From the NCBI GenBank assembly GCA_002369315.1, contig DFDW01000036.1, forward strand, positions 21,514-85,513: a stretch of 64,000 bases of DNA, given 5' to 3'. This document shows, one piece after another, positions 42,743-50,560 of this stretch. Position 1 is the stretch's first letter; each line of letters opens with the position of its first letter. The position numbers were made by a program, and so were the translations under genes. Source of the DNA: Ruminococcaceae bacterium UBA3818 (lineage in GTDB: Bacteria; Bacillota; Clostridia; Oscillospirales; Ruminococcaceae). The notes under the pieces were generated by a model. It was not told where the DNA came from, made no database searches, and saw nothing but the letters and a program-made list of their open reading frames with translations.

Positions 42743-43261
42743 ATGAAAAATCCAATTGTGACCATTGAAATGGAAAACGGAAATAAAATGAAAGTGGAGT
42801 TATATCCGGAAATTGCGCCGAATACCGTAAAAAACTTTGTGTCTTTGGTGCGCAAGGGCTTTTATGATGGAGTGATTTTCCATCGCGTCATCCCCGGTTT
42901 CATGATCCAGGGGGGAGATCCCCAGGGCGTAGGCGTGGGAGGCCCCGGCTACAGCATCAAAGGGGAATTCTCGGCCAACGGCTTCCACAATCCGCTGAAG
43001 CACACCAAAGGCGTGATTTCGATGGCGCGCTCTTCCCGTCCGGACAGTGCCGGCAGCCAGTTCTTCATCATGGTAGATGATGCGCCTCATCTGGATGGAA
43101 GCTATGCGGCGTTCGGAAAGGTAATCGAGGGAATCGAAGAGGCAGACCGTATTGTGTCGGTCAGACGGAATCTGTCGGACAAACCGTTGGAGGATCAGCG
43201 AATGGCGAAAGTGACGGTTGAAACGTTCGGCGAAGAGATCGGAGAACCGGAGACCCTATAA
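42743..43261 (+). CDS. Peptidyl-prolyl cis-trans isomerase, cyclophilin type
   Basis: The 172-residue cytoplasmic cyclophilin has VTIEMENGNKMKVELYPEIA, FYDGVIFHRVIPGFMIQGGD, MARSSRPDSAGSQFFI and HLDGSYAAFGKVIEG. The catalytic Arg (FHRV) and Gln/Phe residues are kept. It speeds prolyl isomerisation in folding proteins. ATG at 42743 follows AAAGGAGG. A short GC hairpin (GCCGCaggcGCGGC) and T-rich tail after the stop may terminate transcription. The TIR-bounded element begins about 40 bases downstream. Confidence 0.93.
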   Translation: MKNPIVTIEMENGNKMKVELYPEIAPNTVKNFVSLVRKGFYDGVIFHRVIPGFMIQGGDPQGVGVGGPGYSIKGEFSANGFHNPLKHTKGVISMARSSRPDSAGSQFFIMVDDAPHLDGSYAAFGKVIEGIEEADRIVSVRRNLSDKPLEDQRMAKVTVETFGEEIGEPETL

Positions 43262-43341
43262 AAGCCGCAGGCGCGGCCTCTTATTTTCAACAGATCAACA
43301 AAAAAGCCTGCTCTTAAGGGACGGTGTTCTTAAGACAGTTA

Positions 43342-43374
43342 ACAGCCACAGTAGTTTGCACTGCTGTGGCTGTT
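43342..43374 (+). repeat. Hairpin just inside the left TIR
   Basis: ACAGCCACAG and CTGTGGCTGT flank a 12-base loop, immediately after the left terminal repeat and before the cargo gene. No T-run follows. Confidence 0.6.
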
Positions 43375-43447
43375 CTTACGCTTTATCCTGTTATGTGATA
43401 ATATGGAACCAAACGGACCTGCAAATCTTGAATTTGTGAGGATAATT

Positions 43448-44104
43448 ATGATAAAGTTTTTGAATGATATAAGGAATGCAGAAAATCTTATATCCAATAA
43501 TAGAAAAATTATAAATACCATAGCTCTATTGTTCCTTGGAATAGCGTTGGGGACGTTTTCAAAACTTTTGGATTTTCGTCAAACTGAACTTCCAAGTGTG
43601 CTTATGGCGATAGATGGAGCATTAGATGTTCATAATTTCCTTGGACGTTTTGCAATTTGGGTATTGATTGCACTGTGTATTTCTATTTATAGTAATTCTG
43701 CAATAAGAGCAAGCATTAATGTTTTTGTATTCTTTGTTGGTATGGTTGCAAGTTACTATTTGTATTCAAACTATATTGCAGGATTTTTTCCAAGAAGTTA
43801 TGCGATGATTTGGTTTGGATTTACAGCTGTTTCTCCATTATTGGCTTTTGTCTGCTGGTATGCAAAGGGGAAAAGCAAACTGGCATTTATACTGTCGGCA
43901 CTGATTTTGGCAGTATTGTTCAATATGTGCTTTGTATATGGATGCTGGTATTTTAATGTAAGGTCTGTTATGGAAGTGATAGTCTTTATTATTGGACTTA
44001 TTGTTTTGAGGAGAGACACATTGAGGAGTTCTGCGCTAATGGGAACAATAAGTATAGTTCTTGCATTTCTGTTTAATATTGTTATTCCATTCCATTGGGG
44101 ATAG
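43448..44104 (+). CDS. AT-rich cargo membrane protein of unknown function
   Basis: This 218-residue protein has about six hydrophobic segments (IINTIALLFLGIALGTFS, FAIWVLIALCISIYS, VFVFFVGMVASYYLY, MIWFGFTAVSPLLAFVCWYA, FILSALILAVLFNMCFVYGC, GTISIVLAFLFNIVIPF). ATG 43448 follows GAGG. The codons are A/T-rich (ATA, TTA, AAT), sharply unlike both neighbours, which marks horizontal origin. No catalytic motif is visible. It is the only gene inside the TIR-bounded element and may be a phenotypic cargo gene, for example resistance or immunity, though nothing in the sequence proves that. Confidence 0.75.
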   Translation: MIKFLNDIRNAENLISNNRKIINTIALLFLGIALGTFSKLLDFRQTELPSVLMAIDGALDVHNFLGRFAIWVLIALCISIYSNSAIRASINVFVFFVGMVASYYLYSNYIAGFFPRSYAMIWFGFTAVSPLLAFVCWYAKGKSKLAFILSALILAVLFNMCFVYGCWYFNVRSVMEVIVFIIGLIVLRRDTLRSSALMGTISIVLAFLFNIVIPFHWG

Positions 44105-44136
44105 ACAACTTCCAGTTTGTCGAACAGATACTAAGG

Positions 44137-44313
44137 GCGCACTTCTATACGGGGCAAGCCCCGTATGTGCGCTCTGCGAGGCCGAACAACCCGGACACCT
44201 TGAATGTCCGGGCTGTTTTGCGTCACTGCGTTCCGAACAAGGGGCTGAACCCCTTGCGCCGCTTGGCGGCTTTCCTCTCAAGGTAAAAGGCGTGACCAGA
44301 GCCACGCCTTTTT
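44137..44313 (+). repeat. Four consecutive hairpins inside the element
   Basis: Four strong stems follow one another: GCGCAC/ATACGGGGC with GCCCCGTAT/GTGCGC (44137-44172); CCCGGACA with TGTCCGGG (44190-44212); CAAGGGG with CCCCTTG (44238-44256); AAAAGGCGTG with CACGCCTTTTT (44285-44313). The last is a likely terminator. The block fills the 305-base gap after the cargo gene together with the right TIR and is far more structured than ordinary spacer. Confidence 0.65.
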
Positions 44314-44409
44314 CGTACTTAACTGTCTTACCAGCACCGCCCTAAAAGAGCGGGCTTTTTTCTTTGGTCGAATCTATGTTTTGCTTGATATGCCGCAGAC
44401 AAAGGAAAT

Positions 44410-45006
44410 CTAATTGGATTCCTCAATGATTTCTTCCGCTTTTACATGGTCGGAGGAACCGGCAGTAATAATCTCGACAAATGTGTTTTTGTCGTGCAGG
44501 TAATAGTGTTTCAGATGCGCGTTGGAATCCTGCGGGATGGTGCTGATCGCATAGCCTTTGTACTTCCCGATGTTCCAAACTTGCGGCAGGGAAGTTTCGC
44601 TCATTTCATCCTGCATTTTATCGAACAGGCCGAAAGCGAAATTTTCCAGGCTGTATTCGTTTCGGTCTTCCTTGACGGAAATACGGCAGGTCTCCAATGT
44701 TTTTCCGTTCAGCAAAAAGATTTCTTCCGTTGTATAAGCTTCCGGCTGAGAACACAGCAGGTTTCCTTCTTCATCCACATAATCACGAAGCAGCTCCACA
44801 TCCTGAGCAATGGCCTCAGCTTCTTCATCTGTTATTACAAACCAGGGAGCAGGGAAGGAAAAGGAAAGATTCATCGACGGAATGGAAACAGTATCCCCCT
44901 CCACCTTAACGCAATAATCGGCGGAAGAACCGGTGCATCCCGCCAATAAGGGGATCAGCACGGCGACAGCCAGCAGCAGGGAAATGAAACGATTGGTTTT
45001 TATCAT
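44410..45006 (-). CDS. Putative lipoprotein of unknown function
   Basis: The 198-residue protein has a lipoprotein signal: MIKTNRFISLLLAVAVLIPL then LLAGC. The mature part (SIPSMNLSFSFPAPWFVITD, EEIFLLNGKTLETCRISVKE, YAISTIPQDSNAHLKHYYL) looks like a PsbP/Mog1-like single-domain beta sandwich often found in Firmicutes lipoproteins. The start at 45006 is set by the signal peptide; AAAGGAA lies upstream. It follows the esterase gene by 41 bases and is probably co-transcribed. Function unknown. Confidence 0.8.
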   Translation of the reverse strand: MIKTNRFISLLLAVAVLIPLLAGCTGSSADYCVKVEGDTVSIPSMNLSFSFPAPWFVITDEEAEAIAQDVELLRDYVDEEGNLLCSQPEAYTTEEIFLLNGKTLETCRISVKEDRNEYSLENFAFGLFDKMQDEMSETSLPQVWNIGKYKGYAISTIPQDSNAHLKHYYLHDKNTFVEIITAGSSDHVKAEEIIEESN

Positions 45007-45047
45007 ACAGACAAATTCCTTTCTGATGTGAAATAGCAAGGGAAGCG

Positions 45048-45848
45048 TCAGTTTTTTGCCGCAGTCAGCAAAGCTTCCCGACGGCCGGGAAAGAAAAATT
45101 CCAGCGCGTATTGCAAGGATTGATCCCAGAAACCCCACTCGTGGGTGCCGGGCCACTCCCGATAGGAAAATTCATACGGCAGCGATTGGATGACGTCCCG
45201 AAAACGGGTGTTATGCGTATACAGAAAATCTTCTGTTCCGCAGGTGACCATCACTTTTGGCCGCTGCTGCTCGGGAAGCCGGGCAGTTTTTTCCACCAGA
45301 TAAAACAAATCATCCTCCGGCTTTATTACAAGATCTTCTCCGAAAATCGCCTTTGCTTCTTCCAGCAGCCCGGGTTCCGTTTGGGCAAGGGTAGCACGCA
45401 GCGCTTCCATATCCAGGCATCCGGAAAATCCGGAGCACCCCGCAAACAGGTCGGGACGGCGCAGGCCTAATTTAATTGCCCCATAGCCGCCCATGGAAAG
45501 ACCAGCCACGAAGCGATCTTCCCGCCGGGCGCTCAGATGAAACAGCCGCTGGCAGGCGGCCGGCAGTTCTTCCGTCACATAAGAAAAATAAGAAAGGCCC
45601 ATGGCCATATCCGTGTAAAAGCTGCGCTGTACTTCGGGCATTACCAATGCGACACCGTAGGCGTTCGCATACCGCTCCGCTGAGGTCATGCGGGTCCAGA
45701 CATCCGCGTTTTCCCCATGCCCGTGCAGCAGGTAGACAACAGGGCATTCCGCTTCCGGCACCGTGGCCCGGTCAAAGGGCAGAACGACCGCAAGGCCGGT
45801 ATCCATGCCCAGCGAGTGAGAACGCAGAGAGCCTTTGAAAAAAGCCAT
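45048..45848 (-). CDS. Alpha/beta-hydrolase esterase (tributyrin esterase/EstA family)
   Basis: The 266-residue protein has VVYLLHGHGENADVW (oxyanion region), the nucleophile elbow GLSMGGYGAIKLGLRRPDLF, Asp in CGTEDFLY and His in GTHEWGFWDQ, which complete the catalytic triad. It belongs to the esterase D / acyl-carbohydrate esterase group and has no signal peptide, so it is cytoplasmic. Likely substrates are short-chain acyl esters. AAAAGGAGG precedes ATG 45848. A lipoprotein gene follows. Confidence 0.9.
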   Translation of the reverse strand: MAFFKGSLRSHSLGMDTGLAVVLPFDRATVPEAECPVVYLLHGHGENADVWTRMTSAERYANAYGVALVMPEVQRSFYTDMAMGLSYFSYVTEELPAACQRLFHLSARREDRFVAGLSMGGYGAIKLGLRRPDLFAGCSGFSGCLDMEALRATLAQTEPGLLEEAKAIFGEDLVIKPEDDLFYLVEKTARLPEQQRPKVMVTCGTEDFLYTHNTRFRDVIQSLPYEFSYREWPGTHEWGFWDQSLQYALEFFFPGRREALLTAAKN

Positions 45849-45932
45849 AAAAAGCCTCCTTTTCAAAAGATGGGCCGGTTTGCTGTCCGGCCAGTAGCCA
45901 TATTCTAGCACTTTGCGCGGGAAAAAACAACA

Positions 45933-46721
45933 TCAGAGCCTCAAAAGGCGGCTGATATTTCCGGAAAAGATCGCTTCCTTTTCCGAATCAGAAAGGTCCA
46001 GCGCCTCGATCATCACCTTTTCTGTCCGCGGGTCGCTCCAGGGACAGTCGCTGGCGAAAAGGATTTTGTCTGCTCCGTGGGCTTTGATGATCCGCTCCAA
46101 CTGGATGGGGTCGATCTGGCCGGCGCAGCAGGCGGTGTCCAACCAGACCGGGGCACCTACCAGCCAGCGCTCCACATCGTCCCACAGGCGCATTCCGCCC
46201 ATGTGGGCGAGAATCAGCTTCAATCCGGGGCAGGCGTCCAGCACCTGGCGGCAGGCGCTGGGCCGGCAATGGATGTGTTTGGGAGAAAGCGGGTCAAAGC
46301 CTGCATGGACGACCACGCACAAATCAAGATCCCGCGCTTTTTGAAAGATGGGCAAAACGCGGGGCTCATCCATATCGAAATCCTGGTAATCCGGGTGCAG
46401 CTTTATACCCTTCAGGCCCAAAGCCGCGATCCGCTCCAGTTCCGCCTCCCAATCGGGCGCGTCCGGATGAACCGAGCCAAAGGGGATGACCGTGTCGGAA
46501 GCGATGGAGGCGCAAAAATCATTGATGGATTTCTGCTGGGACGGTTTGGTAGCGATATTTAAGAAAACACCTTTATCCACCCCCCACTCCCGCATTTTTT
46601 CCAAGGTGGAAGACAGCGTTCCGTCGGTCTGGTTGTCGTATCCCGAGACCGCTGCCAATTTTGGGATTACTTTGGGGGCCAACGGGTCGGGGAAAATATG
46701 AATATGAGAATCAATAAGCAT
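45933..46721 (-). CDS. Amidohydrolase 2 family (TIM-barrel) protein
   Basis: The 262-residue protein has the metal-binding N-terminus MLIDSHIHIFPDPLAP, FGSVHPDAPDW, GLKGIKLHPDYQDFDMD, VVHAGFDPLS, LAHMGG and ILFASDCPWSDP (C-terminal Asp ligand). These are features of the decarboxylating/hydrolysing amidohydrolase-2 family. The substrate is unknown. ATG at 46721 follows GAGAGGTCG. Its promoter (AAGCAA/ATTATA read on the minus strand as TTGCTT-17-TATAAT) is at 46777-46805. Confidence 0.88.
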   Translation of the reverse strand: MLIDSHIHIFPDPLAPKVIPKLAAVSGYDNQTDGTLSSTLEKMREWGVDKGVFLNIATKPSQQKSINDFCASIASDTVIPFGSVHPDAPDWEAELERIAALGLKGIKLHPDYQDFDMDEPRVLPIFQKARDLDLCVVVHAGFDPLSPKHIHCRPSACRQVLDACPGLKLILAHMGGMRLWDDVERWLVGAPVWLDTACCAGQIDPIQLERIIKAHGADKILFASDCPWSDPRTEKVMIEALDLSDSEKEAIFSGNISRLLRL

Positions 46722-46776
46722 GAAAAACGACCTCTCTGTCTGTGAACGAATAGAATATGCATCTTTATTTACTTTT

Positions 46777-46805
46777 ATTATACTCACACTTTCCTTTATA
46801 AGCAA
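46777..46805 (-). promoter_or_regulatory. Amidohydrolase promoter
   Basis: On the minus strand TTGCTT and a perfect TATAAT are 17 bases apart. Confidence 0.65.
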
Positions 46806-46829
46806 GGGCAGGGCAGAGGGTCCGCTCCC

Positions 46830-46858
46830 TTTACAGCGGCACGGTTTTATGATATTTT
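46830..46858 (+). promoter_or_regulatory. Glycerophosphodiesterase gene promoter
   Basis: TTTACA and TATTTT are 17 bases apart, about 24 bases before the start codon. Confidence 0.5.
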
Positions 46859-46882
46859 GAAAGTTAGAAAGAGGGGACGCAT

Positions 46883-47620
46883 ATGACCGAAAATTTTGCA
46901 CACAGGGGATTCAGCGCCGCATATCCGGAGAACACCATGCTTGCGTTTCAAAAGGCGCATGAAGCAGGCTGCCACGGGATTGAGATGGATGTGCACCTGA
47001 GCGCCGATGGAGAGCTGGTGGTCATCCACGACGAACGGGTAGACCGCACCACCGACGGCAGCGGTTGGGTCGGCTGTATGCGTTTTGACCAGCTGCGGCG
47101 GCTGAACGCTTCCGGCCAGAGCGAAAAGCAGGCGGGCCGAACCCAGATCCCGGCGCTGCAGGAAGTGCTGGAGTGGTGCAGGCAGACCGGACTGCGGCTG
47201 AATCTGGAGCTGAAGACCAATGTCTGCGAGTATCCGGGAATCGAACAGAAAGTGATCGATATGGTTTTCGGCATGGGCATGCAGGAGAGGATTATTTTAT
47301 CTTCTTTTAACCATTACACCATGCTGCGGTGCAAAAAAATTGCGCCGCAGATACCCTGTGGCGCGTTGGAAGAAAGTTGGATCGTCGATTTGGGCGGGTA
47401 TGTGAAAAACCTGGGCCTGGAGTGCGTACATCCGCAGCACTGGTATTTGACCGATGAGAATATGGCCCAGTTAAAAAAGCAGGGCCTTCGCGTCCATACC
47501 TGGACCGTGAATGAACCGGAGCAGATGCGCCGTCTGATCCGGCTGGGAACCGATATCGTCATCACCAACCATCCGGACCGGATGGCAGAGGAGCTGCGGA
47601 ACAATCCGGCGGTAGTGTAG
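46883..47620 (+). CDS. Glycerophosphodiester phosphodiesterase family protein
   Basis: The 245-residue protein has the GDPD active site: NFAHRGFSAAYPENTMLAF (His, Arg, Glu), GIEMDVHLSADGELVVIHDE (metal ligands and second His) and LNLELKTN. The C-terminal strand WTVNEPEQMRRLI is typical. It hydrolyses glycerophosphodiesters to glycerol-3-phosphate and an alcohol. No signal peptide is present, so it is cytoplasmic. AGAAAGAGGGG precedes the ATG. Divergent from the amidohydrolase gene. Confidence 0.92.
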   Translation: MTENFAHRGFSAAYPENTMLAFQKAHEAGCHGIEMDVHLSADGELVVIHDERVDRTTDGSGWVGCMRFDQLRRLNASGQSEKQAGRTQIPALQEVLEWCRQTGLRLNLELKTNVCEYPGIEQKVIDMVFGMGMQERIILSSFNHYTMLRCKKIAPQIPCGALEESWIVDLGGYVKNLGLECVHPQHWYLTDENMAQLKKQGLRVHTWTVNEPEQMRRLIRLGTDIVITNHPDRMAEELRNNPAVV

Positions 47621-47742
47621 TCCGGGCGGATCAAGATGCAGGAGCAAAAAAACAAAGGCCGGAGAAAAAATCTACAGAATTTTGTTCCCTGTTCGGCTTC
47701 AGTTCCGGAAGAAAATACCGGATTAACCGGAAAAAAGGGCAG

Positions 47743-47776
47743 AAAAAAAGGCTGATTGATGAGGTCAGCCCTTTTT
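47743..47776 (+). terminator. Probable terminator after the GDPD gene
   Basis: AAAGGCTGA and TCAGCCctTTTT pair around a 9-base loop, about 125 bases past the stop. The 392-base gap 47621-48012 contains this hairpin and a possible small gene at 47812. Confidence 0.6.
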
Positions 47777-47811
47777 CCCGGTTAAAATTATCTATTAGGA
47801 GAAGCAATAAG

Positions 47812-47934
47812 ATGAGGAACCAAATTTACTCTTGTTGTCCTGATGAGTCTATTATAGCCATACTTGGCGGATTTGTAAACAGTTTTTTGTGCAAAAATAC
47901 AAAAACCGGGATTAACTACGAAAGAACAATCTGA
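47812..47934 (+). CDS. Possible 40-residue small protein
   Basis: An ATG preceded by TTAGGAGAAG at 8-base spacing opens a 40-codon frame, with a vicinal Cys pair (SCCPDE), a hydrophobic stretch (SIIAILGGFVNSFLC) and a basic tail. It ends 78 bases before sfsA. The good ribosome binding site is the main support; no family is recognised. It may be an unannotated peptide, a leader, or chance. Confidence 0.3.
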   Translation: MRNQIYSCCPDESIIAILGGFVNSFLCKNTKTGINYERTI

Positions 47935-48012
47935 TTTTTGGCGTTTTCTCCTAAGTATTTTGTAGGCTATCTTTTATATTTTGCGCTATTTTGCCAAAGG
48001 AGAAGAAGTATT

Positions 48013-48729
48013 TTGGAATATCAACAGGTTTTGCCAGCTGTTTTTGTAAATCGTCCCAACCGATTTGTGGCAATCTGCACGCTGGAAGGAAAGCAGGTTG
48101 CTGCGCATGTAAAAAATACAGGCCGCTGCCGGGAGCTGCTGATCCCGGGCGCACCGGTGCTTTTGCAGTATCATCCGGAACCGGGGAGAAAGACGCAGTA
48201 TACGCTTACCCATGTGCAAAAGGGAGAGCGGCTGGTACATATCGATTCCCAGGCGCCGAATCGTCTGGTGGAGGAGGCGCTGCGGCAGGGCAGGCTGACG
48301 CTGCCGGGATTGGGGACGCCGCAGCTGATACGCCCGGAGACTTTTTACGGTGAATCCCGTTTTGATTTTTATATGGAAGCCGGGGAAAAGAAGGCTTTTG
48401 CGGAAGTAAAAGGTGTAACGCTGGAGCAGGACGGATGGGCCAGGTTCCCTGACGCGCCTACCGAGCGGGGCGTAAAGCATTTAAAGCATCTTGCCTGTGC
48501 CGCGGCGCAAGGGTATTTGTGCTACGCGATTTTTGTCATCCAAATGAGCGGGATCAAAGGCTTTTCGCCGAACTGGAGCACCCATCCCGCTTTTGGCGAG
48601 GCTTTGCTGCAGGCGAAAGACGCAGGGGTGATCCCGCTGGCATTTGAGACGCAAGTGCAGCCGCAGCGGGTCGAATTGGCCGGACCGGTAATGATCGATT
48701 ATAGGAAAGGAAGAAAAGAACCATGCTGA
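48013..48729 (+). CDS. sfsA: SfsA family DNA/RNA nuclease
   Basis: This protein of about 238 residues has the SfsA order: NRPNRFVAICTLEGKQVAAH, VKNTGRCRELLIPGAPVLLQ, ESRFDFYMEAGEKKAFAEVK (the Asp/Glu...Lys nuclease-like core) and DAPTERGVKHLKHL. SfsA was described as a sugar-fermentation stimulator and has nuclease activity. No ATG is available; TTG at 48013 with AAAGGAG upstream gives the normal N-terminus (LEYQQVLPAVFVNRPNRF). It overlaps the aldolase gene by 7 bases, so the two are translationally linked. Confidence 0.92.
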   Translation: MEYQQVLPAVFVNRPNRFVAICTLEGKQVAAHVKNTGRCRELLIPGAPVLLQYHPEPGRKTQYTLTHVQKGERLVHIDSQAPNRLVEEALRQGRLTLPGLGTPQLIRPETFYGESRFDFYMEAGEKKAFAEVKGVTLEQDGWARFPDAPTERGVKHLKHLACAAAQGYLCYAIFVIQMSGIKGFSPNWSTHPAFGEALLQAKDAGVIPLAFETQVQPQRVELAGPVMIDYRKGRKEPC

Positions 48730-49568
48730 CCGATACCAAAAAAATGCTGAACAAAGCCAGGGACGGAGGATATGCCGTGGGCGCGTTCAACGCGGAAAAC
48801 GCCGAAATGGTTTTTGCAATCATAGAGGCGGCGCAGAAATGCAAAGCGCCGGTCATCATCCAGACGACCCCATCTACGCTGCGCTATCTTCCGCCGGCGT
48901 GTTTTGCGGGTATTGTCGCCGCGGCGGCAAAAAACGCATCGGTGCCGGTAGCGCTCCATCTGGATCATGGGGACAGCCTGGAACTGGTGAAAGAATGCCT
49001 GGACGCGGGATATACTTCGGTCATGTTCGACGGTTCCCGCCTGCCTTTCGACGAAAACGCCGACCTTACGGCCCAGGCGGTGCAGATGGCCCGGGCCTGC
49101 GGCGCCAGCTGCGAGGGGGAATTGGGCACTGTCGGCGGAAAAGAGGATTCTCTGGAAACGCAGGCAGGAGCGTATACCGATCCGGAACAGGCGGCTGTTT
49201 TTGCCGGCAGATCCGGCGTAGACAGCCTGGCGGTAGCGGTAGGGACTGCCCATGGCGTTTACCGTACGGCTCCAAAGCTGGATTTGGCCCGCATTCCGCT
49301 GATCCAGGCCGCGGCGAATCTGCCTCTGGTGCTGCACGGCGCCTCCGGCCTTGCGGATTCTGTCGTGCGGGACGCAGTGGCAAAGGGGATGGCCAAGGTC
49401 AATTTTGCAACCGAATTGCGGCAGGCGTTTACCGAAGCGGTCCGCAAAGCTTTGGCGGATGACCCGCAGATGTTCGACCCCAAAAAATATCTGCTTCCGG
49501 GAAGACGGAGCGTGCAGAAGCTGGTGGAACAAAAGATTCAGGTCTGCGGCGCGGTTGGGCAGGCGTAA
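48723..49568 (+). CDS. Class II fructose-bisphosphate aldolase family protein
   Basis: The 281-residue protein has the class II aldolase layout: GGYAVGAFNAENAEMV, VALHLDHGDSLELVKECLDA (zinc His), SVMFDGSRLPFDEN, GELGTVGGKED, VAVGTAHGVY and PLVLHGASGL (zinc His). It is closer to GatY/KbaY-type ketose-bisphosphate aldolases, which cleave fructose- or tagatose-bisphosphate. It is one of the shorter members. It overlaps sfsA; no other sugar gene is adjacent, so the substrate is uncertain. Confidence 0.92.
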   Translation: MLTDTKKMLNKARDGGYAVGAFNAENAEMVFAIIEAAQKCKAPVIIQTTPSTLRYLPPACFAGIVAAAAKNASVPVALHLDHGDSLELVKECLDAGYTSVMFDGSRLPFDENADLTAQAVQMARACGASCEGELGTVGGKEDSLETQAGAYTDPEQAAVFAGRSGVDSLAVAVGTAHGVYRTAPKLDLARIPLIQAAANLPLVLHGASGLADSVVRDAVAKGMAKVNFATELRQAFTEAVRKALADDPQMFDPKKYLLPGRRSVQKLVEQKIQVCGAVGQA

Positions 49569-49604
49569 CGGTTTGCAAAAGAAAAAACAGCATTTCCAGA
49601 AAAG

Positions 49605-49652
49605 TTGACGTCGGATTTTCTTTGTGCTATTTTATTTAAATAATAAAATAGC
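49605..49652 (+). promoter_or_regulatory. degV promoter with 27-base perfect palindromic operator
   Basis: TTGACG (49605-49610) and TATTTT (49628-49633) are 17 bases apart. GCTATTTTATT (49626-49636) and its exact complement AATAAAATAGC (49642-49652) flank a 5-base centre, covering the -10 and start site. This is a strong candidate for a repressor operator. Confidence 0.65.
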
Positions 49653-49705
49653 TGGAGATATAGCCATAAAAAGCAAATGATACCGATTCAGGAGGGAATT
49701 TTTGC

Positions 49706-50548
49706 ATGAACATCAAAATCACGGCAGACAGTACCTGTGATTTGTCGAAAGAACTGGTTGAAGAAAATGAAATCGAACTCCTTCCGCTGTATGTCGTCAA
49801 GGAAGGGGTATCCTACCGGGACGGGTTGGAGATTGCGCCGCAGGATATTTTTGATTTTGTAGCGCAGGGAAACGAACCGTGCAAAACCGCGGCGGTCAGC
49901 GTGGCGGATTATGAGGATTGTTTTTCCCGCCTTTCTCCCCAGTACGATGCGGTGATTCATATCAATCTCAGCGCGGAGTTTTCCAGCTGCTATCAAAACG
50001 CCTGTCTGGCGGCGCAGCAGTTTTCCAATGTATATCCGGTGGATTCCCGCAACCTTTCCACCGGCAGCGGACATATCGTCATGGAAGCGGTGCGCCTGGC
50101 AAAGATGGGGCTGTCCGCGCCGGATATCGTTCGCCGGCTGCAGGATTTGACCAGCCGGGTGGAAGCGAGTTTTCTGATCGACAGTCTGGAATATCTGCAC
50201 AAGGGAGGGCGCTGTTCCTCTTTGGCTGCGCTGGGGGCCAATCTGCTTCACCTGAAACCTTGCATTGAGGTAGTGGACGGGAAAATGAAGGTAGGCAAAA
50301 AATACCGCGGAACGTTTGAAAAATGTCTGCTTGCCTATGTGAAAGAGCGGTTGGACGGGCGGGATGATCTGGTGACCGATCGGATTTTTGTGACCCATAC
50401 GCCCTGCGATGCCAAAACTGTGGAAGCGGTGAAAAAAAGTGTGAAGCAATACGGCGGATTTAGCCAAGTCACCGAAACGCAAGCGGGATGCACCATATCC
50501 AGCCATTGCGGGCCGAATACGCTGGGCGTGTTGTTTATTCGAAAGTAA
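49706..50548 (+). CDS. DegV family fatty-acid-binding protein
   Basis: The 280-residue protein has the DegV (FakB-like) features: ITADSTCDLSKELVEENEIE, YVVKEGVSYRDGLEI, INLSAEFSSCYQNA, VDSRNLSTGSGHIV, LEYLHKGGRCSSLAA and the C-terminal SSHCGPNTLGVLFIRK. DegV proteins bind a fatty acid and hand it to the FakA kinase domain for phosphorylation and phospholipid use. CAGGAGGG precedes the ATG. The palindrome over its promoter suggests lipid-responsive repression. The DUF308 gene follows by 12 bases. Confidence 0.92.
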   Translation: MNIKITADSTCDLSKELVEENEIELLPLYVVKEGVSYRDGLEIAPQDIFDFVAQGNEPCKTAAVSVADYEDCFSRLSPQYDAVIHINLSAEFSSCYQNACLAAQQFSNVYPVDSRNLSTGSGHIVMEAVRLAKMGLSAPDIVRRLQDLTSRVEASFLIDSLEYLHKGGRCSSLAALGANLLHLKPCIEVVDGKMKVGKKYRGTFEKCLLAYVKERLDGRDDLVTDRIFVTHTPCDAKTVEAVKKSVKQYGGFSQVTETQAGCTISSHCGPNTLGVLFIRK

Positions 50549-50560
50549 GGCGTGGAAACC

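Larger units (their letters stand above)
43300..44361. mobile_element. 1.06-kb element bounded by about 42-base imperfect terminal inverted repeats
   Basis: The left end (43300-43342, from A6GCCTGCTCTT to TAAGACAGTTAA) is matched by the inverse of the right end (44318-44361, from A6GCCCGCTCTT to GTAAGACAGTTAA). About 35 of 42 positions are identical, with a one-base gap. Between them lie one AT-rich membrane-protein gene and a cluster of hairpins, but no transposase. This resembles a MITE-like or cargo element moved in trans. A short target duplication was not obvious because the ends are A/T runs. Confidence 0.6.

Noticed and set aside
43262..43342. Left TIR read as a simple terminator for the cyclophilin gene
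   Set aside because: The long match to the inverse of 44318-44361 extends well past any stem-loop and includes the TAAGACAGTTAA segment, so a shared origin is the better explanation. The terminator role was kept only for the small GC hairpin just after the stop.
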